Assembly (NCBI RefSeq): GCF_010448835.1
Contig: NZ_CP048409.1
Location: forward strand, 2,364,001 to 2,428,000
DNA from: Draconibacterium halophilum
Lineage (GTDB): Bacteria; Bacteroidota; Bacteroidia; Bacteroidales; Prolixibacteraceae
Reading direction: 5' to 3'
DNA length: 64,000 nucleotides
Below are positions 16,165 to 25,539 of the stretch, one piece after another. The translations under genes were made by a program, and so were the position numbers. The notes under the pieces are model-generated. The model saw only the letters and a list, made by a program, of their open reading frames with translations. It was not told the origin of the DNA and ran no database searches. Numbering within the stretch: position 1 is the stretch's first letter; every line of letters starts with the position of its first letter.

Positions 16165-16731
16165 ATGGACAGAAAAAAGATAATCTCACGATTTGAGCAT
16201 ACCCTGAGTCTGATTGATACTTTCAATTTGAAAAATGAACCGGTGGTGCTTAAAAAAGGCGAGTTATTTATCGATTACGGGGAAAAGAACAAAAAGCTGG
16301 GAATTCTGCTTGATGGCCTGCTTTATGCTTCTTATTTATCCGATAGTGGTTCTGAGTGGGTTTCACGTTTTTTCTTTCCGCCCAACAATTTTATAGTAAG
16401 TAACCATCGCGGATTTGTATTGGGCAAAGATTCAACCGAAGCCATTCGTGCCTACGAAGATTCGAGGTTGCTTTTTATTGAAAAGGATGAGTTTAAGACT
16501 TTGCTTGATAATAACCACAAATTTGAACGAACGGTACGCATTCTTGCAGAAGAAAGCTACATCCAGGCGATGGATCGTATTCACTCGTTTCAATCGCTGA
16601 ATGCCGAGCAACGAATCCGCAAATTTTTTGTGGAATATCCCGAGCTGGCACAAAAGTTACAACGGCAGCACATCGCTTCGTATCTTGGTATTCATCGAAA
16701 TATTTTAACCAGGATTTTATATAAGTTGTAG
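16165..16731 (+). CDS. Crp/Fnr-type cyclic nucleotide-binding-domain regulator
   Basis: 188 residues. Residues ~10-130 are a cyclic nucleotide-binding-like beta roll (VVLKKGELFIDYGEKNKKLGILLDGLL). Residues ~145-188 form a short helix-turn-helix (EQRIRKFFVEYPELAQKLQ, then HIASYLGIHRNILTRIL). The arginine/glutamate phosphate-binding cassette of true cAMP binders is not evident, as is common in Bacteroidota members. No Fe-S cysteines. The stop is 2 bases from the end of the convergent mscS gene. Target genes unknown. Confidence 0.85.
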   Translation: MDRKKIISRFEHTLSLIDTFNLKNEPVVLKKGELFIDYGEKNKKLGILLDGLLYASYLSDSGSEWVSRFFFPPNNFIVSNHRGFVLGKDSTEAIRAYEDSRLLFIEKDEFKTLLDNNHKFERTVRILAEESYIQAMDRIHSFQSLNAEQRIRKFFVEYPELAQKLQRQHIASYLGIHRNILTRILYKL

Positions 16732-16733
16732 TT

Positions 16734-17573
16734 TTATTCGGTGCCTTGTTTCGTATTCATAACCGGAAACGGTTTTGTTGCTTCGCCCGAATACAAGGTA
16801 ACATGCGGGAATGGAATTTCAATATCTTCTGCATCAAAACGAGCTTTTATCTCCTGAAAAATTGAGTTTTTCACCTTCAGGTAGTTTGGCTTTTCAAACC
16901 AAACGCCCAGCAAAATATCAATGCCGCTGGCACTAAAATCTTTAAAAACAATAAGCGGTTCGGGCTCGTCTAAACTAAGTGGATTTGCTTTTGCCACTTC
17001 TTCCAATACATTTTTTACTTTTCCCAGATCTTCTTTGTAGGCAACGCTAACGGCAAAATCAAGGCGGCGTATGGGAAAGCGTGTTACATTTATCAGCTCA
17101 GTTGAAATAATTGTCTGGTTTGGAATTCGCAACAGCTGGTTATCGAAAGTTCGTATTTTTATCGAAAGCAGATCGACGCTGAAAACGATACCGGCTTTGT
17201 CGCCAACTTTTATAACATCGCCAATCTCGAACGATTTTTCCCCAACCAGAAAAAAGCCACTTACAATATTGCCAATACTCGTTTGCGAGGCCACTCCAAT
17301 TATTAGCCCAATAACGCCTGCTGCACCAAAGAATGGAGCGAGGTTAATCTTTAACTGTGCAATAATAATGAATGCCAACAACAGGAATCCGGAATAATAC
17401 ACTAAACGTTGGATGATCATTTTTCGTTGTTGCGACAGCGATTTTGGCAGTAGTTTTTTTACGATGTACGCGAGCATGTAGATAAAAGCAACTCCTACCA
17501 CCAGAATGATAAGAGCCCACATCAATCTCTCAAGATTTGAAGCGTTAAAATATTTTGAAAAGTCAAATTCCAT
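16734..17573 (-). CDS. mscS: Small-conductance mechanosensitive channel (MscS family)
   Basis: 279 residues. Three hydrophobic helices at ~15-35, 55-75 and 82-115, the last being the pore helix FFGAAGVIGLIIGVASQTSIGNIVSGFFL, followed by the beta domain GDKAGIVFSVDLLSIKIRTFDNQLLRIPNQ and a soluble C-terminal domain. It opens under membrane tension to release solutes. Its ATG overlaps the stop of the upstream DUF432-like gene by one base (TAATG), a sign of translational coupling, so the two proteins are probably made together. Confidence 0.93.
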   Translation of the reverse strand: MEFDFSKYFNASNLERLMWALIILVVGVAFIYMLAYIVKKLLPKSLSQQRKMIIQRLVYYSGFLLLAFIIIAQLKINLAPFFGAAGVIGLIIGVASQTSIGNIVSGFFLVGEKSFEIGDVIKVGDKAGIVFSVDLLSIKIRTFDNQLLRIPNQTIISTELINVTRFPIRRLDFAVSVAYKEDLGKVKNVLEEVAKANPLSLDEPEPLIVFKDFSASGIDILLGVWFEKPNYLKVKNSIFQEIKARFDAEDIEIPFPHVTLYSGEATKPFPVMNTKQGTE

Positions 17574-18349
17574 TATTCTGTGCGATAAATGTTTTTAATA
17601 AAATGAAAGTTAATCTTAAGCATACTTTTGCCTTCCGGGTTTCTTGGTTTGGCAATTATTTCGTGATTTTCGCCATGAAAAGCTTTCGCGAATCCATAGC
17701 TGGCCGAACTCAAATAATCTTTGCCTCTGTATTCGAGCTTAACCTGGCTGGTAACAAAGTGCTCTTTAAATTTTAACAAGTGCATATGATCAACACGAAT
17801 GATCAATCGTTCGATTTGAAGAGGAGCGTTGTCGTTATTAAAAATAGTTATGGGGCAAACGGCAAATTTCTCATCATTCTCAAGCGCGGTTATATCCAGG
17901 AAATGTTCCGATTCAAGCGCAAACGCAGCTTCTCCCTGTATAGGTTCGCCAAACCAGGTGTTCGATATTTGTTGCAAGGGAAACTCTGCCAGTAGCGTTT
18001 CATCCTGCTTTTTACTGGCGTACACCTGAAGTATTAGCGGAATCTTTACAAAAAAAGTTAATCGCTGATTTGGCGATATTACCATTCGGCTGCCCTTAAA
18101 AACCATGGGTTTAACAGGAAGAGCAGGAGAAAGAATAAGTTTATTCGATTTCCCTGAGTGGTAATAGGTCCCGTCATTTATTTCTTCAGTGTCCGGATCC
18201 TTATCTTCTTTTTTATTATCAAAGGATTTTAGGTGCCATCCTTCATCGTTGCGTTTAATTCCCAACGTAAAGTGATCGCAGTTTTTTAAGACACTTTCTC
18301 CAGGATTTATTTGTTTCGTTCCGTATATTGATACTTTCTCCATAATCAA
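17573..18349 (-). CDS. DUF432-like protein coupled to MscS
   Basis: 258 residues, no signal peptide or membrane helix. The pattern resembles DUF432: an N-terminal HFTLGIKRNDEGW, YYHSGKSNKLILSPALPVKP near 85, TFFVKIPLILQVYA and LAEFPLQQISNTWFGEP in the middle, and IRVDHMHLLKFKEHFVTSQVKLEYRG near the C-terminus. The assignment is from memory of the family. It overlaps mscS by one base. A role tied to the channel, such as modulation or sensing of osmotic stress, is inferred only from this coupling. Start could also be the second Met, two codons on. Confidence 0.65.
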   Translation of the reverse strand: MIMEKVSIYGTKQINPGESVLKNCDHFTLGIKRNDEGWHLKSFDNKKEDKDPDTEEINDGTYYHSGKSNKLILSPALPVKPMVFKGSRMVISPNQRLTFFVKIPLILQVYASKKQDETLLAEFPLQQISNTWFGEPIQGEAAFALESEHFLDITALENDEKFAVCPITIFNNDNAPLQIERLIIRVDHMHLLKFKEHFVTSQVKLEYRGKDYLSSASYGFAKAFHGENHEIIAKPRNPEGKSMLKINFHFIKNIYRTE

Positions 18350-18398
18350 AATTTGATAACTAAATTACCATTTTTTTAAACTGACCAACCGCCTCGCG

Positions 18399-18424
18399 TA
18401 AAAAAAATCCGGTGAAGCCGGATT
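18399..18424 (-). terminator. Terminator of yccF
   Basis: AATCCGG (18406-18412), loop TGAAG, CCGGATT (18418-18424); on the minus strand a T-run follows. It separates yccF from the DUF432/mscS pair. Confidence 0.75.
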
Positions 18425-18507
18425 CTTTTCTTACATCTTATGCTAATATAACCTACACTGTAATCTTTTGTTTCTGGTTGCAGAGAATTTTACCTGTACA
18501 ATCAGTT

Positions 18508-18876
18508 TTATATAATTCTTCTGCCAAAAGGCGTAAGTGTCAGCGACGCCATTTTAAAATGTTGTTTTGCCCACGGAATGCCAATAATTGTTATTCCTAA
18601 AAGTAAACCAAAAAGTACGTGAGTAAGCATAATCCAGATTCCACCGATGATGAGCCAAATAATATTCATGATAGTTGACAGACAACCCGGGGCATAATCC
18701 ATGTATTCGATTTTTTGTCCGAAAGGCCAAAGGGCGAGTACACCTAATTTAAACGACTGAATACCAAATGGAATACCTACAATTGTAATGCACAGGGCAA
18801 GGCCTGCAAGCATGTACTCAAGAAAAATGGCAAAACCGCCGAAAATTAACCAAATTAAGTTTCCTAAAATCTTCAT
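18508..18876 (-). CDS. yccF: YccF-family inner-membrane protein
   Basis: 122 residues with two tandem copies of the YccF domain, each with hydrophobic helices and the repeated ITIVGIPFGIQSFKLG / ITIIGIPWAKQHFKMA motif followed by LxPFG. Integral inner-membrane protein of unknown function. Own terminator downstream; monocistronic. Confidence 0.88.
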   Translation of the reverse strand: MKILGNLIWLIFGGFAIFLEYMLAGLALCITIVGIPFGIQSFKLGVLALWPFGQKIEYMDYAPGCLSTIMNIIWLIIGGIWIMLTHVLFGLLLGITIIGIPWAKQHFKMASLTLTPFGRRII

Positions 18877-19101
18877 TGTTTTAATGTTAGCTGTATTTTA
18901 TATATCTAATTTCTGTTTATAGAAGTCAATTTTATTGATTGTTCTAATTTAACAGAAAAACGCGATTGTGAAGGGAAGTAAAAAGGTAAACCACCGATAA
19001 TTAAAGACGAGCGTTAAATAATTAGGTTTGAACAGGAATAATTGTTTCGGCAGTTAATAAATACTTTTTACTTTTAAGCTATAGAATAGAAAACAATAAT
19101 T

Positions 19102-19512
19102 ATGATTGAGCAGACAGAAATAACACTTCCCGCATTTGGGCGCGGATACCATTTAATTACCCGTTTAATTGAAGAGCAATTACCGGAGTTACCCGAGGAA
19201 GGGTTGTTGCATATTCTGGTAAAACATACCTCGGCAGGGATTACCTTGAACGAAAATGCCGACCCTACTGTTCGTACCGATTTTGAGAATTTTATTAATA
19301 AAATGATCCCCGAGAATGACCCGGTGTATGTGCATACTTACGAGGGACCGGATGATATGCCTGCCCACCTCAAATCGTCGGTAATGGGAGCCGAAATAAC
19401 GATACCAATTACCCGCCATCGATTAAATTTAGGCACCTGGCAAGGAATTTATTTTGGTGAATTTCGCGATTCTGGAGGCGCTCGTAGATTGGTATTAACA
19501 GTTTATAGCTAA
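19102..19512 (+). CDS. yjbQ: YjbQ-family protein (UPF0047, secondary thiamine-phosphate synthase type)
   Basis: 136 residues, cytoplasmic. Family signature residues are visible: VKHTSAGITLNENADPTVR at ~38-56 and the His-containing SVMGAEITIPITRHRLNLG, GIYFGEFRD near the end. Members form trimers and some show weak thiamine-phosphate synthase activity; the true role is unknown. The last 157 bases of the gene up to 19508 are repeated, with damage, at 23641-23795 beyond the sensor kinase gene. Confidence 0.9.
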   Translation: MIEQTEITLPAFGRGYHLITRLIEEQLPELPEEGLLHILVKHTSAGITLNENADPTVRTDFENFINKMIPENDPVYVHTYEGPDDMPAHLKSSVMGAEITIPITRHRLNLGTWQGIYFGEFRDSGGARRLVLTVYS

Positions 19513-19577
19513 CAGGCAATTAGCTATTGACAGTTACTTTCATTTATTGGTAGATTGGTACAGCTAGAACAATATAT

Positions 19578-22500
19578 TTAGGAATAATATTTATTTATTA
19601 TTTTGATAAGATTGTCTTTGTCAATCGGTTTCGTAATAAAATCATTGCATCCAGCTTGTTTTGCTTTTTCCTTATCTTCCCTAAATGCATAAGCTGTTTG
19701 AGCAATGATAACAATATTGTTATTAAATTCTCTGATTCTTTGTGTGGCTTCAATTCCACCCATTTGTGGCATTTTTAAATCCATTAGTACCAAATCAATA
19801 TTTGAATCATTTTTGCACTTTTCAATAGCTTCAATACCATTTTGTACAAAAAGAACATTTGGTGTAATTTCTGCGAGAATAATGGAAAGATGTAGCAAAC
19901 TTACTTCATCATCTTCAACAACAAGTACATTAATCTTTTTCTTATTTGAGTTAGCACCTGTATCCTTTTTTAAATCATCTTGTTCTTGCTTTTTTACGGG
20001 ATTATATGGCAACGAAACATAAAATATTGAACCCCTTCCTTCTTCTGATTCAACCCAAATCTTGCCACCCAACATTTCAACATATGATTTAACAATGGCA
20101 AGACCTAATCCTGAACCTTGATGTGCTTGTTTGTCTTCAATATCTGCCTGTTCAAATCGGTTAAATATCGCTTCCTGTCTGTTTTTTGGAATGCCAATGC
20201 CAGTATCTTGACAGGAAAAGAGTATTTGGTTGTTATTAACATTTAAGCCAACTTTAATCGTTCCTTCATTTGTATATTTGATGGCATTTTTAATGAGATT
20301 CGATAAAATGGAACTTAGCTTGGTTTTATCTGTTTGAATAAATAAACCGTTCCCATCAATATTATTTTGCACGATAAATTCAAGGTTCTTTTTCTGGGCT
20401 TCAGGTTTAAAAAATGTAACAAGTGTGTCCAAGTATCCGATTATATCAACCTCAGATTTTACAACATTTATTTCACCACTTTCAATTTTTGAGATTTCTA
20501 TTATATCATTAACTGTATTTAAAAGACGGTTACCACTTTTTTCAATTATATCAATATAGTTTCTTTGATTTTCAACCGACAAATCAGCTTCTTGAAGCAA
20601 GGTCGTGAAACCTAATATTCCGTTCATTGGAGTTCTTATTTCATGGCTCATGTTGGCTAAAAAAGCAGATTTTAATCTGTCTGCTTCTTCTGCTTTTTCT
20701 TTGGCTTTAATTAGTTCTTTATTTTTTATTTTAAGTGCCAGTTCCGCTTGTTTACTTTCAGTGATGTCCTGAATAGCACCATGCATTCTGATGGGGTTTC
20801 CATTTTCATCATACACGAGTTCTCCTGTTCCATGAACCCAACGTTCTACACTATCGTTTATACGAATTATTTTGTATTCACGACTGAACGATTTTTTTTC
20901 TAATACAACAGATTCATGGTAAGCAACCACATCATCACGATAGTCAGGATGAAGAAAACCAATCCACCCTTTTATCGTATGTGGGTATGTTTCATCTATT
21001 CCAAATATTTTATAAAATTCAGGTGAGCAAACCCATTGACTTTTATCAATATCGGTTATACTCAAATTTGTAGAATAAGAACAAATATTAGCCAAAGACT
21101 GGGAACTTAGGAGCATTTCCTGACTGTTTTGAAGTGCTTCTTCATCAAGTTTCCTTTCAGTAATATCATGATAATTGCCCAAGAATCCATCTATGTCAGG
21201 GTCATATTGTAAGTTTGAAATAGTTATTTCAATCCATCTATATTTACCATCTTTTCTTAAATAACGCAACTCGGTGGTTATCGTTTTTTCAGGCTCATGC
21301 TCTAAATCAGAAAGCAATTTCTTTGCCCTTTCTATATGGTCAGGGTGAACCTTCTCCCATGCACTCTTCCCTACTAATTCATCCACTTCCCAACCAAACT
21401 GTCTTTTTACGTTTGGACTTTTATAGCGGTTTATTCCATTTTTATCAATAATTACAATTACATCGCCAATATTTGCAACCATTTTTCGTTGAATAGATTC
21501 ACTTTTTTTTAACTCATTTTCTGCATTTTTCTTGTCAGTAATTTCTTTAATAAAACATACGAATCGATCATCATTACTTTCTTGATATTGAACGCCCAAA
21601 TCAACATCATATATGGTTCCATCTTTACGTACATGTTTTGTTTCAAAACGTAATTGACCTAATTGTTTAATTCTTTGTATATTTTTATTTATTTCTTCTG
21701 GTGATTGTATCGCTTCAACATCACTTATTTGCATAGAAAGAAGGTCTTCTCTGATATAACCACTCATATTACAGTATGTGTCATTTACATTTAGGAAACG
21801 ACCATTTATGTCGACTACCCAATAACCATCCATTGCAGTTTGCAGAGTAGTTTTGAGAATTTCCTCACTTTCTTCTGCTTTTTCTTTAGCTATAATTAAT
21901 TCATTTTCTATTTTTTTTGTTTCTGTAATATCCCTTACTGCTCCAATCATGATATTCTCTTTTGGAAATGGCTGAGAGTTCCAAGAGAACCATTTTATTG
22001 AACCATCTTTACAGATATATCTGTTTTCAAATTTGTAGATTTCTATACCATCAACAATAACAGATTTGACATTTTCGGTCTTTTCTATATCATCGGGATG
22101 CACAAAATCATTCCAAGGTTTTGATAGTAATTCTTCAATAGACCAACCAAGTGTTTTTTCCCATGCAGGATTCAGATATTTAAAATATCCATCGAATCCA
22201 GCAATACAAAACATGTCAAGAGACAAATTAAATACTCTGTCGCTTTGTTTTAATTTCTGTTCATTTTCTTCGACTTTTGTTGTCGCTTTTTTTACACGGT
22301 GTCGTAGCAAAAAAATAAACACAACTAATAACATTGCAATTCCAAAAATTGAATACAATGAGCTTTTGAGCCATTTTGGAATAAATTGAATTACTCCAAC
22401 TTTTTCATGCGACCATTTTTGTCTCGATGTATTATATACTGAGTTTAAATCATATTTCCATGTTTTTAGATATTTTGTAACTAGGTTTAATAATTCGGTA

Positions 22501-23138
22501 TTCTCATTCTTTTTAACCGTAACATAAATATCGAATGGATTAAAAACTATACCACTTGAACGTATGTCGTATTCTTCTGATTTGCCCGCTCCAAATGTGC
22601 TGTTTACTACTCCTGCATCAACTTCTTTTGATACAATACTTTCAAATATTTCCTGAAAATCAGGCTTCTCTAAAAAAATACAATTGATTGACATTTTTTT
22701 CGTGAGAACCTTTAATTGTTCTCCATTCATGTCAGATTTCATAACAGCAATTGTTTTACCTTCCAAGTCTAAAACACCATGGATTTCGGAAGATTCTGAT
22801 GTGTACACCTCGCCCCAAACAGTAATCAAAGGCTCAGAACTATAATCCAGATAAGTAGCACGTTCCTCAGTATGAGCTACACTAACCATCATGTCAATTT
22901 CTTCATCCTGAATGCGTTGAAGGCATTCATCCCAAGTCCCAAAAACATATTGGAATTCAATATTTTCTTTAGCCTCAATTTCGTGAAAAGCATCAACGTA
23001 AAAACCTTTAATCTCACCATCAGTATCCTGAAAAATTGCTGGATAAAAGTTAAACGCACCAACTTTAACAACCTTTTGAGAATAAAGGTTGTTGATAGCT
23101 ATTATGAAATAAATTATAATGAAAATTATTTTTCTCAT
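19578..23138 (-). CDS. Hybrid sensor histidine kinase with periplasmic SBP_bac_3 domain, four PAS domains and receiver
   Basis: 1186 residues. Order: signal peptide (1-20), bacterial solute-binding family 3 domain (~21-245), one membrane helix (~261-283), four PAS/PAC units (~300-410, 430-540, 550-665, 680-795), HisKA with His in FLANMSHEIRTPMNG (~832), ATPase with DTGIGIP and GSGLGLAI (~980-1015), and a receiver with phospho-Asp in LMDLKMPQMGG (~1120) and Lys in FITKPID. It should sense an amino-acid-like ligand outside and several cues inside, then pass phosphate within itself; there is no output domain or neighbouring regulator. It reads AT-richer than its neighbours and sits inside a yjbQ duplication, suggesting it was acquired. 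Confidence 0.93.
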   Translation of the reverse strand: MRKIIFIIIYFIIAINNLYSQKVVKVGAFNFYPAIFQDTDGEIKGFYVDAFHEIEAKENIEFQYVFGTWDECLQRIQDEEIDMMVSVAHTEERATYLDYSSEPLITVWGEVYTSESSEIHGVLDLEGKTIAVMKSDMNGEQLKVLTKKMSINCIFLEKPDFQEIFESIVSKEVDAGVVNSTFGAGKSEEYDIRSSGIVFNPFDIYVTVKKNENTELLNLVTKYLKTWKYDLNSVYNTSRQKWSHEKVGVIQFIPKWLKSSLYSIFGIAMLLVVFIFLLRHRVKKATTKVEENEQKLKQSDRVFNLSLDMFCIAGFDGYFKYLNPAWEKTLGWSIEELLSKPWNDFVHPDDIEKTENVKSVIVDGIEIYKFENRYICKDGSIKWFSWNSQPFPKENIMIGAVRDITETKKIENELIIAKEKAEESEEILKTTLQTAMDGYWVVDINGRFLNVNDTYCNMSGYIREDLLSMQISDVEAIQSPEEINKNIQRIKQLGQLRFETKHVRKDGTIYDVDLGVQYQESNDDRFVCFIKEITDKKNAENELKKSESIQRKMVANIGDVIVIIDKNGINRYKSPNVKRQFGWEVDELVGKSAWEKVHPDHIERAKKLLSDLEHEPEKTITTELRYLRKDGKYRWIEITISNLQYDPDIDGFLGNYHDITERKLDEEALQNSQEMLLSSQSLANICSYSTNLSITDIDKSQWVCSPEFYKIFGIDETYPHTIKGWIGFLHPDYRDDVVAYHESVVLEKKSFSREYKIIRINDSVERWVHGTGELVYDENGNPIRMHGAIQDITESKQAELALKIKNKELIKAKEKAEEADRLKSAFLANMSHEIRTPMNGILGFTTLLQEADLSVENQRNYIDIIEKSGNRLLNTVNDIIEISKIESGEINVVKSEVDIIGYLDTLVTFFKPEAQKKNLEFIVQNNIDGNGLFIQTDKTKLSSILSNLIKNAIKYTNEGTIKVGLNVNNNQILFSCQDTGIGIPKNRQEAIFNRFEQADIEDKQAHQGSGLGLAIVKSYVEMLGGKIWVESEEGRGSIFYVSLPYNPVKKQEQDDLKKDTGANSNKKKINVLVVEDDEVSLLHLSIILAEITPNVLFVQNGIEAIEKCKNDSNIDLVLMDLKMPQMGGIEATQRIREFNNNIVIIAQTAYAFREDKEKAKQAGCNDFITKPIDKDNLIKIINKYYS

Positions 23139-23640
23139 ATTTTAGTTTTTCAAATAGCATATAATTCTTCTTGGTATTCCATAAGTTGGGCATTTAGTTT
23201 CGAAATCTGTATTTCTACATTATTAGTTAATAATGTAGAATTTGGGTTTTCTTTTTTACCCATACTTCAAGAATTTTAAAGTTAGAATAGGAAAGACTAA
23301 GTTATAAAATTTTGGTACAAATTCGTATTTGTTTAATATTTGCAAAATATCAAAAATATCTCTTTTTTACTTTGCCATGATTAATCTATTACAGGTCAGG
23401 GCATATAAAATTTCACAAACTATTTTGAGGAGTATTGTTTGATTTATTGAAGAATTGCCACAGAAAAATAGCCCGTATTCATCGGAACACAGACAATTAA
23501 GTATAAATATTTTGTTTATTAATATACCAGATTGCCAAATGTATACTTGTTTTCAGGTTAAATTCTTATTGATTAAACTGCTTTCATTCTCAATTGCTGT
23601 TGGTTGAACCAATAGAAATATATGTATTATAGGCATAACA

Positions 23641-23799
23641 ATGATATGCCTGCCCACCTCAAATCGTCGGTAATGGGGCCGAAATAACTATACCAATTAC
23701 CCGTCATCGATTAAATTTAGGCACCTGGCAGGGAATTTATTTGGAGAATTTCGCGATTTTGGAGGTACTCGTTGTTTAGTGTTGACAGTTTATAGTTGA
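23641..23799 (+). pseudogene. Truncated second copy of the yjbQ 3' end
   Basis: Bases 23641-23795 align to 19352-19508 of yjbQ with 12 substitutions and two single-base deletions (after GTAATGGG and in the TTTATTTT run), so the frame is broken twice. The first 36 bases are identical. The tail still reads GGTRCLVLTVYS and ends in its own TGA (23797-23799). There is no start or N-terminal half. The remaining sequence from 23139 to 23640 is AT-rich with nothing recognizable. Confidence 0.9.
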
Positions 23800-23877
23800 T
23801 ATGATGTGCAACAAAAGAAGATGATTATTTTTAAGCGCTGCTAGTATTTTTTTACTTTGTAATTAAAATTGAGACTC

Positions 23878-24144
23878 ATGAAAATTTCGGTTGACAATTA
23901 TTCCAACGAAGAATTACAGGAAGAGGGAGTTTTTGAATGGCCTGTTCGTAAACTCGATGAAGAAAAAATAGACTGGTATTACGAGGAAACAGAGTTGTGT
24001 TATATTGCTGAAGGAGAAGCGGTAATAATAACAGAGTTTGAACCCGTAACAGTGCATGCCGGAGATTTTATTACTTTTCCAAAAGGGTTGGAATGTGTTT
24101 GGGACGTAGAGTCCGAAATAAAAATGCATTATTCCGGTGAATGA
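23878..24144 (+). CDS. Small cupin-domain protein (DUF861/EutQ-like)
   Basis: 88 residues from the ATG at 23878; an upstream in-frame TTG at 23869 is less likely. It is a single cupin barrel: FEWPVRKLDEEKIDWYYEETE, CYIAEGEAVII (cupin motif 1 without the usual His pair), VHAGDFITFPKGLECVWDV (motif 2). Members of this family are of unknown function. It is 62 bases before the fucosidase ATG and probably in its operon. Confidence 0.8.
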   Translation: MKISVDNYSNEELQEEGVFEWPVRKLDEEKIDWYYEETELCYIAEGEAVIITEFEPVTVHAGDFITFPKGLECVWDVESEIKMHYSGE

Positions 24145-24206
24145 TCATTTTTGCTTTTAAAAAATTTACAAAGTTTGCAGCAGAATTAACTATTGATTTA
24201 AATAAT

Positions 24207-25532
24207 ATGCGAAAGATTCTGTTTTTAGTGGTGGCCTCAATTGTGTCGTTTACTGCCTATTCACAAGAAATTAGTAAAGAAAAACAGAAACGGATGCAAT
24301 GGTTTGGCGATGCTAAACTAGGGATTTTTATTCACTGGGGAATTTATTCTGTTAACGGTATTGATGAAAGCTGGTCGTTTTTTAACGACTATATTTCATA
24401 CAACGATTATATGAAGCAACTTGCCGGTTTTACTGCGGAAAAATATAATCCTGACAGGTGGGCTGAATTAATTGCTGAAAGCGGCGCAAAATATGCCGTC
24501 CTAACCACTAAACATCATGATGGAGTGGCACTTTGGAATACCAAATGCAACGATTTAAATGTGGTGGATAAAACTCCTGCCGGTAAAGATTTGGTAGCGC
24601 CGTTTGTAAAAGCCCTTCGTAAAAATGATTTAAAAGTTGGATTATATTATTCTTTGCTCGATTGGTCGCATCCAGATTATCCAAACAAGTCACGAAAAAT
24701 AAAACGGTACGAAAATGACTCGGTTCGTTGGGCAAATTTTGTCGACTTTAACTTTTGTCAGTTGAAAGAGCTCTCGAAACAGTTTAAACCCGATTTGTAT
24801 TGGTTTGACGGCGACTGGGAGCAATCGGCAGAAAAATGGAAAGCAAAAGAGTTGAGCGAGTCGTTGCGAAAATGGAACAAAAATGTGATTCTGAATAGCC
24901 GGATTCAAGGATATGGCGACTACGCCACACCTGAACAAGGATTACCGGTAACACAACCCGATGAACCGTATTGGGAGTTGTGTATGACCATGAATGACAG
25001 CTGGGGATTTCAGCACAATGATCACAACTATAAAACACCAAATCAGATAATTCGTATTTTGGTGGATTGTATCAATAAAGGAGGGAATTTATTGTTGGAT
25101 ATCGGCCCAAAAGCTGATGGTTCAATTCCGGAAGAACAGATTGATATTTTAAAAGAACTGGGACGCTGGACCAACAAACATGCTGAAGCAATTTACGGAA
25201 CGAAGGCAGGAATTCCTTACGAACACTATTACGGCCCAACAGCATTGAATAAAACAGGAGATATTCTTTATTTATTTGTACCACACAGTCCAAACGGTTC
25301 GCTGGTGTTGAAAGGAATTAAAAATAAGATCAACCGGATGTGGGTGGTTGGCAACGGGACCAAATTAAATTGGGATGTGAAAATGAAACAATACTGGAGC
25401 TCCGTACCGGGAATCGTTTATATTGATGTTCCTGAAAAAGTACTGGACCAACAGGTTACGGTAATTGCCGTTTTACTCGACGGAAAGATCGATCTCTACC
25501 GTGAGCAAGGGCAGGTGATTGAGAGTAACTGA
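24207..25532 (+). CDS. Alpha-L-fucosidase, GH29
   Basis: 441 residues from the ATG at 24207, chosen because a signal peptide (MRKILFLVVASIVSFTAYSQ) starts there; the frame is open 22 codons further up without one. It removes alpha-linked L-fucose from glycans in the periplasm. GH29 motifs: KLGIFIHWGIYSVN, GAKYAVLTTKHHDGVALW, and YWFDGDW with the expected nucleophile Asp. No carbohydrate-binding module. There is no SusCD pair near, so it is not part of a typical polysaccharide locus. Confidence 0.93.
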   Translation: MRKILFLVVASIVSFTAYSQEISKEKQKRMQWFGDAKLGIFIHWGIYSVNGIDESWSFFNDYISYNDYMKQLAGFTAEKYNPDRWAELIAESGAKYAVLTTKHHDGVALWNTKCNDLNVVDKTPAGKDLVAPFVKALRKNDLKVGLYYSLLDWSHPDYPNKSRKIKRYENDSVRWANFVDFNFCQLKELSKQFKPDLYWFDGDWEQSAEKWKAKELSESLRKWNKNVILNSRIQGYGDYATPEQGLPVTQPDEPYWELCMTMNDSWGFQHNDHNYKTPNQIIRILVDCINKGGNLLLDIGPKADGSIPEEQIDILKELGRWTNKHAEAIYGTKAGIPYEHYYGPTALNKTGDILYLFVPHSPNGSLVLKGIKNKINRMWVVGNGTKLNWDVKMKQYWSSVPGIVYIDVPEKVLDQQVTVIAVLLDGKIDLYREQGQVIESN

Positions 25533-25539
25533 ACAATTA

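Noticed and set aside
22872..23279. 135-codon plus-strand frame over the start of the sensor kinase gene
   Set aside because: It lies opposite the kinase signal peptide and binding domain and has no recognizable product; the kinase frame is clearly the real one.
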